From NCBI GenBank assembly GCA_963751105.1, contig CAVVTG010000002.1:1302001-1366000 (forward strand): DNA of 64,000 nt. The letters run 5' to 3'. Made by a program: the position numbers and the translations under genes. Under the pieces are notes generated by a model that was not told the origin of the DNA, did not search any database, and saw only the letters and a list, made by a program, of their open reading frames with translations. This DNA comes from JACVRW01 sp963751105 (GTDB lineage: Bacteria; Actinomycetota; Thermoleophilia; Solirubrobacterales; Thermoleophilaceae). Positions 8,380 to 16,247 of the stretch are shown piece after piece (position 1 is the stretch's first letter; the number at the start of each line of letters is the position of its first letter).

Positions 8380-9798
8380 GTGACCCGCAGGCTTCTGGTG
8401 CTCTCCGCGCTCACCGTCGTCGCCCTCATGGCGGCCGCCGCCCCCGCTGCGGCCGGCCGCTACGTCGAGGGAGCGCCCGGAGCGGGGGACCCGTTCTTCC
8501 CGTTCGCCGGCAACGGCGGCTACGACGTGCGCCACTACGGGCTGAAGATCGCCTACGACCCCGCCACCAAGGTGCTCTCCGGACGCACGCTCGTCCTGGC
8601 GCGGGCCACGCAGAACCTCAAGAGCTTCAACCTCGACCTGCGTCCGTTCCTCGTTGTGTCCGAGGTCGAGGTGAACGGTCGGCGGGCAAGGTACACGCGC
8701 GAGGGCGAGCACGAGCTCGTCATCCGTCCCAAGGGCAAGCTGCGCAAGGGCCGGCCCTTCCTCGTGAAGGTCCGCTACGAGGGCGTGGCCGAGGCGATCA
8801 CCGATCCCGACGGGTCGATCGAGGGCTGGGTGCCCACCGAGGACGGAGCGTTCGTGGTCAACGAGCCCCAGGGCTCGCCGGGCTGGTACGCGGTCAACGA
8901 CACCCCGCTCGACAAGGCCACCTACGACTTCGCCATCACCGTGCCCGAGGGCAAGACCGTGGTGGCCAACGGCACCCTCGCCGGCAGCTACACGCGCGAC
9001 GGCCAGACCACCTGGCTGTGGCGCGAGCGCGATCCGATGGCGCCCTACCTGTCCACCGCCACCAACGGGACCTTCCTCACCGACTTCGACGGCACCCTCG
9101 ACGACGGGACGCCGATCTACAACGCGGTCGACCCACTCACGCGGCCGAGCGGCGCGGTGCCGAATCCCGATCTCGCCTTCGAGCGTCTCGCGGCCCAGCC
9201 CGAGGTGATCGGCTTCTTCGAGGACCTCTACGGCCCGTACCCCTTCAAGGCCGCCGGCGGCATCATGGACTGGGCGCCCGAGGTCGGCTACGCGCTCGAG
9301 AGCCAGACCAAGGCCAACTACAGCCGGGTCTCCTCGGCTACGACGGTGGTGCACGAGATCTCGCACCAGTGGTTCGGCAACTCGGTGACCCTGTCCTCGT
9401 GGCCCGACATCTGGCTCAACGAGGGCTTCGCCACCTGGTCGCAGTGGATCTACGACGAGCGCCACGGGGGACCGAGCGCCCAGGAGACGTTCGACGAGCT
9501 CTACGCGGAGCCTGCGGACGCGGCGCTCTGGACGCCTGCGCCCGCGGCGCTCCCGGGGCCGGACGTCCTGTTCAGCGAGGTCGTCTATGACCGCGGCGCC
9601 ATGACCCTGCAGGCACTGCGCGAGAAGGTCGGCGACGAGACGTTCTTCGGGATCCTCCGCGCCTGGTACGCCGAGAACCGCAACGGCAACGTCAGCACGG
9701 CCGACTTCATCGAGCTGTCCGAGCGCAAGAGCGGGGAGCAGCTCGACGAGTTCTTCAACGTCTGGCTGTACGTGCCGTCCAAGCCGACCGCCTGGTAA
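8380..9798 (+). CDS. Secreted M1-family metallopeptidase
   Basis: The 472-residue product carries a signal peptide (MTRRLLVLSALTVVALMAAA), an N-terminal beta domain, and a gluzincin catalytic domain with HEISH near residue 326. The third zinc ligand is Glu in NEGFATW, exactly 18 residues after HExxH, as in M1 aminopeptidases. A GAMEN-type exopeptidase motif is not obvious, although ALESQTK occupies the equivalent place, so specificity is uncertain. The protein is shorter than classical M1 enzymes and lacks their large C-terminal helical domain. The start is a GTG at 8380 preceded by caggaagga as ribosome binding site. Confidence 0.9.
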   Translation: MTRRLLVLSALTVVALMAAAAPAAAGRYVEGAPGAGDPFFPFAGNGGYDVRHYGLKIAYDPATKVLSGRTLVLARATQNLKSFNLDLRPFLVVSEVEVNGRRARYTREGEHELVIRPKGKLRKGRPFLVKVRYEGVAEAITDPDGSIEGWVPTEDGAFVVNEPQGSPGWYAVNDTPLDKATYDFAITVPEGKTVVANGTLAGSYTRDGQTTWLWRERDPMAPYLSTATNGTFLTDFDGTLDDGTPIYNAVDPLTRPSGAVPNPDLAFERLAAQPEVIGFFEDLYGPYPFKAAGGIMDWAPEVGYALESQTKANYSRVSSATTVVHEISHQWFGNSVTLSSWPDIWLNEGFATWSQWIYDERHGGPSAQETFDELYAEPADAALWTPAPAALPGPDVLFSEVVYDRGAMTLQALREKVGDETFFGILRAWYAENRNGNVSTADFIELSERKSGEQLDEFFNVWLYVPSKPTAW

Positions 9799-9858
9799 GT
9801 GCAAGGACGGCCCGCCCGTAGGGCCTCGGCCCGCGGGCGGGCTATCCTCATTGGGCAC

Positions 9859-10743
9859 ATGGAGACCGGGACGTTCAGAGTCAAGGCGGGCCTCGCCGAG
9901 ATGCTCAAGGGCGGGGTGATCATGGACGTGATCGACGCCGACCAGGCCAAGGTGGCCGAGGACGCGGGCGCGTCCGCCGTGATGGCGCTCGAGCGCGTGC
10001 CGGCCGACATCCGTGCGGCTGGGGGCGTGGCCAGGATGTCCGACCCGACGATGATCGCCGCCATTCAGGAGGCCGTGACCATCCCGGTGATGGCCAAGGC
10101 GCGCATCGGGCACTTCGCCGAGGCTCAGGTGCTCGAGGCGCTCGAGGTGGACTACATCGACGAGTCCGAGGTGCTCACCCCGGCCGACGAGGCCCACCAC
10201 ATCGACAAGTGGGCGTTCCAGATCCCCTTTGTCTGCGGCGCCACCAACCTGGGTGAGGCGCTACGGCGGATCGCCGAGGGCGCGGCGATGATCCGCTCGA
10301 AGGGCGAGGCGGGCACCGGAAACGTGGTCGAGGCCGTGCGTCACATCCGGCTGATCACGGGCGAGATCCGCCGGCTCGGCACGCTGTCGCCGATGGAGCT
10401 GGGCAGCGCCGCCAAGGAGCTCGGCGCGCCCCTCGAGCTGGTGCGCGAGGTGGCCGAGCGCGGCCGCCTGCCCGTGGTGCTGTTCTGCGCCGGCGGCATC
10501 GCCACGCCCGCCGATGCAGCGCTGATGATGCAGCTGGGAGCCGAGGGCAACTTCGTGGGCTCGGGCATCTTCAAGTCCTCCGACCCCGCCCGGCGAGCCC
10601 GGGCCATCGTCGAGGCCACCACCCATCACCAGGACCCTGAGCGGGTGCTCGCCGCCTCCCGCGAGCTCGGCGAGGCCATGCCCGGCATCGAGATCGGCAC
10701 GCTGCAGGAGAACGGCGGCCTGCTCCAAGACCGCGGCTGGTGA
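9859..10743 (+). CDS. pdxS: Pyridoxal 5'-phosphate synthase, lyase subunit PdxS
   Basis: The 294-residue protein matches the usual PdxS length and sequence throughout. It makes pyridoxal 5'-phosphate from ribose 5-phosphate, glyceraldehyde 3-phosphate and ammonia as a dodecamer fed by PdxT. Key stretches are MDVIDADQAKVAEDAGA, the catalytic-lysine regions VMAKARIGHF (about residue 80) and MIRSKGEAGTGN (about residue 147), and the phosphate-binding GGIATPADA and GSGIFKS loops. The ATG at 9859 is the family-typical start. A TATCCT box at 9843-9848 lies 10 bases upstream, suggesting an almost leaderless transcript. pdxT follows directly. Confidence 0.97.
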   Translation: METGTFRVKAGLAEMLKGGVIMDVIDADQAKVAEDAGASAVMALERVPADIRAAGGVARMSDPTMIAAIQEAVTIPVMAKARIGHFAEAQVLEALEVDYIDESEVLTPADEAHHIDKWAFQIPFVCGATNLGEALRRIAEGAAMIRSKGEAGTGNVVEAVRHIRLITGEIRRLGTLSPMELGSAAKELGAPLELVREVAERGRLPVVLFCAGGIATPADAALMMQLGAEGNFVGSGIFKSSDPARRARAIVEATTHHQDPERVLAASRELGEAMPGIEIGTLQENGGLLQDRGW

Positions 10744-10784
10744 GCCTGCCAGTCGTGCGCGAGGGGCCGGGCCGGCCCGGAGCG

Positions 10785-11336
10785 ATGCCGTTGATCGGCG
10801 TCCTTGCTCTCCAGGGCGACTTCGAGGCCCATGCGCGCGCGCTCGCCGAGGAGGGCGCCGAGCCCCGCGAAGTGCGCACCGCGGCGGACCTGGAGGGCCT
10901 CGACGGGCTGATTCTGCCCGGCGGCGAGTCCACCACCATCGGCCTGGGCATGGAGCGCGAAGGGCTGGCCGAGCCGCTGCGCGAGCTCGTCCGGAGCGGG
11001 CGTCCGGTGCTGGCCACCTGCGCCGGCCTGATCATGCTCGACCGCGAGCATCTCGGGGTGCTCGACGTGACAGCGCGCCGCAATGCCTTCGGACGCCAGC
11101 TCCACAGCTTCGAAGCCGATCTCGAGCTCGACGGTCTCGGCCCGCTGCGCGCGGTGTTCATCCGCGCGCCGTGGGTCGACGACCAGGGCGATGAGGTGGA
11201 GGTGCTCGCCGCGATCGACGGCCATCCCGTGGCCGTCCGCCAGGGCAACATCCTCGCGGTGGCCTTCCACCCCGAGTTGACCGACGACCGCAGCCTGCAC
11301 CGCTGGCTGCTCGAACGAGCAGGAGTTCTCTCATGA
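10785..11336 (+). CDS. pdxT: Pyridoxal 5'-phosphate synthase, glutaminase subunit PdxT
   Basis: This class I glutamine amidotransferase supplies ammonia to PdxS. The family start MPLIGVLALQGDFEAH is followed by PGGESTTIG, the nucleophile region ATCAGLIML (Cys near residue 78) and the catalytic His-Glu in FHPELT near the C-terminus. With the ATG at 10785 it has 183 residues. A GTG at 10740 overlapping the pdxS stop (GTGA) would add 15 residues and fits the overlap style of this genome, so either start is possible. The 3' end overlaps the next gene by an ATGA junction, giving a pdxS-pdxT-peptidase unit. Confidence 0.96.
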   Translation: MPLIGVLALQGDFEAHARALAEEGAEPREVRTAADLEGLDGLILPGGESTTIGLGMEREGLAEPLRELVRSGRPVLATCAGLIMLDREHLGVLDVTARRNAFGRQLHSFEADLELDGLGPLRAVFIRAPWVDDQGDEVEVLAAIDGHPVAVRQGNILAVAFHPELTDDRSLHRWLLERAGVLS

Positions 11337-12436
11337 GGGACCAGCGCGCAGAGGCGCTCGCCCAGATCCTCGTCCGTTACTCCACCCGCGTCCAGAAGGA
11401 CGACGTGTGCGTGATCCAGTCCACCACGGCGGCCGAGGTGCTGGTCGAGGCGATCTACGAGGAGGTGCTGCGCGCGGGCGGGCTGCCCGTGATGCAGCTC
11501 ACCACCGACGGGGCGCAGGCAGCGTTCTACGAGCTGGCCTCCGACGCTCAGCTCGACTGGATCCCGCCGACGAGCGAGTGGGCAGCCGAGCACGCCGACG
11601 TGCGCATCGGGGTCATGGCCGACGTCAACCCGCGCGCCCTCTCGAAGGCCGATCCCGCCAAGCAGGCTCGCAGCCAGAAGGCGCGCAAGCCGATCATGGA
11701 GACCTCGATGCGTCGCGCCGCGGCGGGGGAGCACCGCTGGTCGCTGACGCTGTTTCCCACCCACGGGTACGCGAGCGAGGCGGGGATGTCGCTGGCCGAC
11801 TACGAGGACTTCTTCTATGCGGCCTGCCTCACGGGCGACGGAGATCCGGTCACGGCCTGGCAGCGCCAATCGGACCAGGTCAAGCACCTCACCGAATGGA
11901 TCCAGGGTCGTGAAGAGGTTCGCATCCAGGCCCCGGGCACCGACATCACGCTGGGGGTCGCAGGGCGCAACTGGATCCCCTGCGTGGGCGAGTTCAACAT
12001 GCCGGACGGTGAGTTCTTCACCGGCCCGGTGGAGGATTCGGTGAACGGCGAGGTGAGCTTCTCGTTCCCGGCCAGCTACGGCGGCCGGACGGTCTCGGGA
12101 GTGCGCTTTCGCTTCGCTGACGGCAAGGTGGTGGACGCCTCCGCGGAGCAGGGCGAGGACTTCCTGCTCGAGATGCTCGACACCGACGACGGCGCGCGCC
12201 GCCTGGGCGAACTCGGGATCGGCACCAACTTCGGCATCGCCACGGGCACCAAGGAGATTCTCCTCGACGAGAAGATCGGCGGCACCGTGCACATGGCGAT
12301 CGGGATGTCCTACCCAGAGAGCGGCGGCGTCAACGACTCGGCGGTGCACTGGGACATGGTCTGCGACCTGCGCGAGGGAGGCTCGATCACCGTGGACGGC
12401 GCGGAGCTGCAGCGCGACGGGGCGTTCGTGGTCTGA
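11333..12436 (+). CDS. M29-family metalloaminopeptidase
   Basis: The 367-residue protein is an aminopeptidase of the thermophilic T/S/II type (MEROPS M29), a cytoplasmic two-metal enzyme. The metal-binding segments are visible in order: MPDGEFFTGP (about residue 222), ELGIGTN (about 296), DEKIGGTVHMAIG (about 315) and NDSAVHWDMVCDL (about 340). The length fits the family. It is translationally coupled to pdxT through ATGA. The link to vitamin B6 synthesis is positional only. Confidence 0.93.
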   Translation: MRDQRAEALAQILVRYSTRVQKDDVCVIQSTTAAEVLVEAIYEEVLRAGGLPVMQLTTDGAQAAFYELASDAQLDWIPPTSEWAAEHADVRIGVMADVNPRALSKADPAKQARSQKARKPIMETSMRRAAAGEHRWSLTLFPTHGYASEAGMSLADYEDFFYAACLTGDGDPVTAWQRQSDQVKHLTEWIQGREEVRIQAPGTDITLGVAGRNWIPCVGEFNMPDGEFFTGPVEDSVNGEVSFSFPASYGGRTVSGVRFRFADGKVVDASAEQGEDFLLEMLDTDDGARRLGELGIGTNFGIATGTKEILLDEKIGGTVHMAIGMSYPESGGVNDSAVHWDMVCDLREGGSITVDGAELQRDGAFVV

Positions 12437-12450
12437 GGCCGCGCCGGGGA

Positions 12451-12466
12451 TAGGCTTGTAGCCATG
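12451..12466 (+). promoter_or_regulatory. Likely -10 box of yebC, leaderless
   Basis: A TAGGCT hexamer (12451-12456) is followed by 7 bases and the yebC ATG at 12464, so the transcript should begin at or beside the start codon. There is no purine-rich ribosome binding site in the gap. Confidence 0.5.
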
Positions 12467-13216
12467 GCCGGTCACTCCAAATGGGCGTCGATCAAGCACA
12501 AGAAGAAGGCCGTCGACGCCAAGCGCGGTGCGCTGTTCACGAAGCTCACGCGGGCGATCACCGTCGCCGCGCGTGAGGGCGGGGGAGACCCGGAAGGCAA
12601 TCCGTCGCTGGCCCTCGCCGTGCAGAAGGCCAGGGATGCGTCGATGCCCAAGGACAACATCGAGCGGGCCATCGCCAAGGGGACCGGCGCGGACTCGGAC
12701 GCCGACGCCTTCGAGGCCGTGGTCTACGAGGGTTACGGGCCCGGCGGGGTGGCCATCCTCGTCGAGGCGCTCACCGACAACCGCAACCGGACCGGCTCGG
12801 AGGTGCGCCACACCTTCACCAAGCACGGCGGCAGCCTGGGCGAGCCCGGCTCGGTGGCCTGGACGTTCGAGAAGAAGGGCGAGATCGTGGTGGACGGCAC
12901 GCGCTACTCGGAGGACGATCTGCTGGCCGCGATCGACGCCGGCGCCGAGGACGTGGGCCTCGACGGGGACGTGTGGGAGATCGTGACCGAGCCCGCCGAC
13001 GTGTCTGCGGTGCGCGATGCCCTGGCCGCGGAGGGCGTGGAGATCGAGTCGGCCGAGCTGGTCCAGCGGCCCACGACCCGCACCGAGGTCGGCGAGGACC
13101 GGGTCGGCACGCTCATGCGCCTGATCGAGGCGCTCGAGGAATCCGACGACGTGCAGGCTGTGCACGCGAACTTCGACGTCGACGCCGAGGTGCTCGAGCG
13201 CGTGGCCGCGGCGTGA
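12464..13216 (+). CDS. yebC: YebC/PmpR (TACO1)-family protein
   Basis: The 250-residue protein begins with the family signature MAGHSKWASIKHKKKAVDAK and has the usual three-domain length. Members were named as DNA-binding regulators; recent work on the family links several to translation of difficult proline motifs. The gene lies upstream of ruvC as in many Actinobacteria. It starts a run of tightly packed genes; its stop overlaps the next start (GTGA). Confidence 0.95.
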   Translation: MAGHSKWASIKHKKKAVDAKRGALFTKLTRAITVAAREGGGDPEGNPSLALAVQKARDASMPKDNIERAIAKGTGADSDADAFEAVVYEGYGPGGVAILVEALTDNRNRTGSEVRHTFTKHGGSLGEPGSVAWTFEKKGEIVVDGTRYSEDDLLAAIDAGAEDVGLDGDVWEIVTEPADVSAVRDALAAEGVEIESAELVQRPTTRTEVGEDRVGTLMRLIEALEESDDVQAVHANFDVDAEVLERVAAA

Positions 13217-13578
13217 GCGAGCGCTCCACGGCGCTGCGCTTCGGCCTGGGCGTTTTCTGGATCTTCGCGGGGGTCATGCACTTCGTGGTCCCGCGCACCT
13301 ACGAGGCGATCATGCCCACCTATCTGGAGCGCTGGAAGAGCGAGTGTGTCGCGGCCAGCGGGGCGGCGGAGATCGCGGGCGGCCTGGCCGTGCTGCCCGA
13401 CCGCACGCGGCGAATCGGGCGCTGGTGGCTGCTGGCCACGCTCGTGGGCATCTTCCCGGCCAACGTGCACATGGCCATGAATGCCGAGGACTTTCCGAAG
13501 ATCCCCGAGGCGGCACTGTGGGCCCGGCTGCCCTTCCAGAGCGTGTTCGCCTGGTTCATCTGGCGCGGCACGCGCTAG
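13213..13578 (+). CDS. DoxX-like small membrane protein
   Basis: The 121-residue protein has about four hydrophobic segments (residues 8-26, 44-60, 68-88 and 104-118). Its first helix reads FGLGVFWIFAGVMHFVVP, a DoxX-family feature. The role of such proteins is poorly defined; some act with thiol or quinone systems in the membrane. The GTG start at 13213 overlaps the yebC stop, so it is translationally coupled to it. Confidence 0.75.
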   Translation: MSERSTALRFGLGVFWIFAGVMHFVVPRTYEAIMPTYLERWKSECVAASGAAEIAGGLAVLPDRTRRIGRWWLLATLVGIFPANVHMAMNAEDFPKIPEAALWARLPFQSVFAWFIWRGTR

Positions 13579-13637
13579 GCCCGACGGGCACCGGCAGAGG
13601 AAGGCGTCCGCCCCTGGACGCAGAATCTCAGCTATTG

Positions 13638-14126
13638 GTGATCGTCCTCGGTATCGACCCCGGCACCGCCAACACGGGCTATGGGGTGGTGGTCTCACGC
13701 GGCAGCACGCTCGCGGCGCTCGACGGCGGCGTGATCGAGACGCGGCCGGGCACGCCGCTCGAGCGGCGCCTGGCCGACATCCATGCCCGGGTGTGCGACC
13801 TGATCCGCGAGCACCGGCCTGCGGCGGTGGCCGTGGAGGACCTCTACTTCGGGCGCAACGCCCACAGCGCCTTCGCCGTCGGCCAGGCGCGCGGGGTGGT
13901 GCTGCTCTCGGCCGGCATGGCCGGCATTCCCTGCTTCTCGTACACCCCCCAGGTGGTCAAGCAGGCGGTCTGCGGCAGCGGCGGCGCGGCCAAGGAGCAG
14001 GTGCAGCGTATGGTGGGCGCCCTGCTGTCGCTGCCCGACCTGCCCAAGCCCGATCACGCCGCCGACGCGCTGGCGGTGGCCATCTGCCACGCCAACGCCG
14101 CGCCGCTCACGGCCGCCCTCGGATGA
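13638..14126 (+). CDS. ruvC: Crossover junction endodeoxyribonuclease RuvC
   Basis: RuvC resolves Holliday junctions by symmetrical nicking in complex with RuvAB. The 162-residue protein has the RNase H-like fold with its acidic residues: Asp in VLGIDPGTANTGYG (residue 7), Glu in AVEDLYFG (about 67) and the C-terminal acidic pair region in PDHAADALAVAIC (about 140). The start is a GTG at 13638, with an adjacent TTG at 13635 as an alternative. ruvA and ruvB follow as one operon. Confidence 0.95.
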   Translation: MIVLGIDPGTANTGYGVVVSRGSTLAALDGGVIETRPGTPLERRLADIHARVCDLIREHRPAAVAVEDLYFGRNAHSAFAVGQARGVVLLSAGMAGIPCFSYTPQVVKQAVCGSGGAAKEQVQRMVGALLSLPDLPKPDHAADALAVAICHANAAPLTAALG

Positions 14127-14136
14127 GGGGGTTCCC

Positions 14137-14715
14137 GTGATCGCGTCGGTACGCGGCGAGGTGATCAGCCGCCTCGGAGGCGAGGTCGTGATCGAGGCGG
14201 CCGGCGTGGGTTACCGGCTGGCCGTCTCCTCGGAGACCCTGGCCCAGGTTCCCGCGGCCGGACGCGAGGCCAGGCTGTTCAGTCACCTGGTCCTCCGCGA
14301 TGACGGCATGCAGCTGTACGGCTTCTCCACCGCGGCCGAACGTGAGCTGTTCCTGATGCTCATCGGCGTTCAGAGCGTCGGCCCGAAGGTGGCGCTGGCG
14401 GTGCTCTCCGGTGGCGCCCCGCGGGAGCTCCTGAACGCGATCGCCTCGGGCGACGCCGCGCGCTTCCAGGCGGTGCCCGGAATCGGCAAGCGCACCGCCG
14501 AGCGGATCATCGTCGAGTTGCGCGAGAAGGTCGCCGGCCGGGTGAGCGACGAGATCGTGGTGCGCCGCACCGCCACGGACGATCCGCGCACGCTCGCGCG
14601 CGAGGGCCTGCTGGGCCTCGGCTTCAACCCCCAGGAGGCCGACTCGCTGCTCGACAAGGCGGACGGTGAGACGCCCGAGGACCTGATCGCCGAGGCGCTC
14701 AGGGCGGCCCGGTGA
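14137..14715 (+). CDS. ruvA: Holliday junction DNA helicase subunit RuvA
   Basis: RuvA binds four-way junctions as a tetramer and loads RuvB. The 192-residue protein shows the N-terminal OB fold (MIASVRGEVISRLGGEVVIE), the helix-hairpin-helix pair (IGVQSVGPKVALAVLS and VPGIGKRTAERIIVELREK) and the C-terminal RuvB-contacting domain (residues about 145-192, LGLGFNPQEAD). It lies 10 bases after ruvC and overlaps ruvB by 4 bases (GTGA). Confidence 0.97.
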   Translation: MIASVRGEVISRLGGEVVIEAAGVGYRLAVSSETLAQVPAAGREARLFSHLVLRDDGMQLYGFSTAAERELFLMLIGVQSVGPKVALAVLSGGAPRELLNAIASGDAARFQAVPGIGKRTAERIIVELREKVAGRVSDEIVVRRTATDDPRTLAREGLLGLGFNPQEADSLLDKADGETPEDLIAEALRAAR

Positions 14716-15755
14716 GCGGCGGCATCCGCACACCCGGGGTGGAGCGCATCCACGATCCGGCGCCGCAGGCGGCGGAGGACGAGCTCGACCGTTCGCTGCG
14801 CCCGCGGCGGCTGGAGGACTTCGTCGGCCAGGAGAGCGTCAAGGAGCAGCTGGCCATCTTCATCGAGGCCGCCCGCGCCCGCTCAGAGGCGCTCGACCAC
14901 GTGCTGCTGGCCGGTCCGCCGGGCCTGGGCAAGACGTCGCTGGCCCAGATCGTGGCCACCGAGCTCGAGGCGGAGTTCGTCCCCACCGCCGGGCCGGCAC
15001 TCGAGCGCAAGGGGGACATCGCCAGCTACCTCACTGCCCTGGCGCCGCGCAGCGTGTTCTTCGTCGACGAGATCCACCGTCTGCCCCGGGCGCTCGAGGA
15101 GACCTTCTACCCGGCCATGGAGGACCGCCGGCTGCCCATCACCGTGGGCCAGGGCGCCGGAGCGGCCGTGGTGACCCTCGACCTGCCGGAGTTCACCCTC
15201 ATCGGCGCAACCACGCGGGCCGGCCTGCTGACCACGCCGCTGCGCGACCGCTTCGGGGTCACCCATCGCCTCGAGCTCTACGGGCCGGCCGACCTCGCCC
15301 GGATCGTGCGGCGCTCGGCGGGCATCCTCGACGTCGAGATCGACGACGCCGGCGCCCAGGCCATCGCCTCGCGCTCGCGCGGCACGCCGCGCGTGGCCAA
15401 CCGGTTGCTCAGGCGCGTGCGCGACTTCGCCGAGGTGCGCGGGCGCGGGCACATCGACGAGCGGGTGGCCCGCGAGGGGCTCGATCTCCTCGAGGTCGAC
15501 GAGGCGGGGCTCGACCGGCTCGACCGCGAGATCCTCACGGCGATCTGCCAGAAGTTCGGCGGCGGCCCGGTCGGGCTGTCCACACTGGCCGTGGCCGTGG
15601 GCGAGGAGCCGGACACGATCGAGGACGTCTACGAGCCCTATCTGCTCCAGCAGGGCTTGATGATGCGAACGCCGCGGGGGCGGGTGGCCACCGATGCGGC
15701 CTTCGCCCATGTCGGTCTGAAGCCCCCGCGCGAAACGGGACAGCGGCTTTTTTGA
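14712..15755 (+). CDS. ruvB: Holliday junction branch migration ATPase RuvB
   Basis: RuvB is the AAA+ motor of branch migration. The 347-residue protein has Walker A GPPGLGKTS (about residue 63), Walker B FVDEIHR (about 117), sensor 1 IGATTRAG (about 165), the arginine-finger region PLRDRFG, and the winged-helix DNA-binding C-terminus (residues about 265-340). Length and order match the family. Confidence 0.97.
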   Translation: MSGGIRTPGVERIHDPAPQAAEDELDRSLRPRRLEDFVGQESVKEQLAIFIEAARARSEALDHVLLAGPPGLGKTSLAQIVATELEAEFVPTAGPALERKGDIASYLTALAPRSVFFVDEIHRLPRALEETFYPAMEDRRLPITVGQGAGAAVVTLDLPEFTLIGATTRAGLLTTPLRDRFGVTHRLELYGPADLARIVRRSAGILDVEIDDAGAQAIASRSRGTPRVANRLLRRVRDFAEVRGRGHIDERVAREGLDLLEVDEAGLDRLDREILTAICQKFGGGPVGLSTLAVAVGEEPDTIEDVYEPYLLQQGLMMRTPRGRVATDAAFAHVGLKPPRETGQRLF

Positions 15756-15803
15756 GGTACCGCGCCGGGCTGCGCGACCCTCTGGCTAGCATGAAGTTTT
15801 CGC

Positions 15804-16247
15804 ATGCCGATCTTCATCTGCCCCAACTGCGGAAACCGAAGCGAGTCAGCTGAGCGCACGGCCGGCTTCCAGAGCCGCGCCAAGGGCTGCAAGAAATGCG
15901 GCTTCGGCTTTCTCTTCGAACTGCTCGACGACTACTACCCGGCGCCCAACGCGGCCTTCTTCATCCTCGATCAGGAGGGACGCCTGATCGGCACCGGGAG
16001 GGGAGCCCGCGAGCTCACCGGCCTCGGTGAGCTCGACGTCATGGGTCGCTCCGCCAGCGACGTGCTGAACCTCAAGTTCGAGAACGGCGACGACCACATC
16101 GCCACGGCGCTCGAATGGGGGGTGCGAGTGCTGGACAAGCCCGTCGTCGTGCACGCCGAAGGGGATCGCCCCGAGGCGGCGAAAGCTGACATCTTCCCCG
16201 CTTACGACGATGATGGGGGTCTGTTGCTGGTGTTGACGCCCAGATGA
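15804..16247 (+). CDS. Zinc-ribbon plus PAS-domain protein
   Basis: This 147-residue protein has an N-terminal zinc ribbon with CPNC (residues 6-9) and CKKC (residues 31-34). A PAS-like domain follows (residues about 45-145, APNAAFFILDQEGRLIGTG and TGLGELDVMGRSASDVLNL). No output domain is attached, so it may sense a ligand or redox state and act by protein contact. A TAGCAT box at 15787-15792 lies 11 bases before the ATG. The stop overlaps secDF by ATGA, so it is coupled to the translocase subunit; the functional link is unknown. Confidence 0.75.
   Translation: MPIFICPNCGNRSESAERTAGFQSRAKGCKKCGFGFLFELLDDYYPAPNAAFFILDQEGRLIGTGRGARELTGLGELDVMGRSASDVLNLKFENGDDHIATALEWGVRVLDKPVVVHAEGDRPEAAKADIFPAYDDDGGLLLVLTPR

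Noticed and set aside
10571..13165. Long open frame on the minus strand (864 codons)
   Set aside because: It lies antisense to pdxS, pdxT, the M29 peptidase and yebC. Its product is His/Arg/Gly-rich without domains, as expected of the complement of GC-rich codons.
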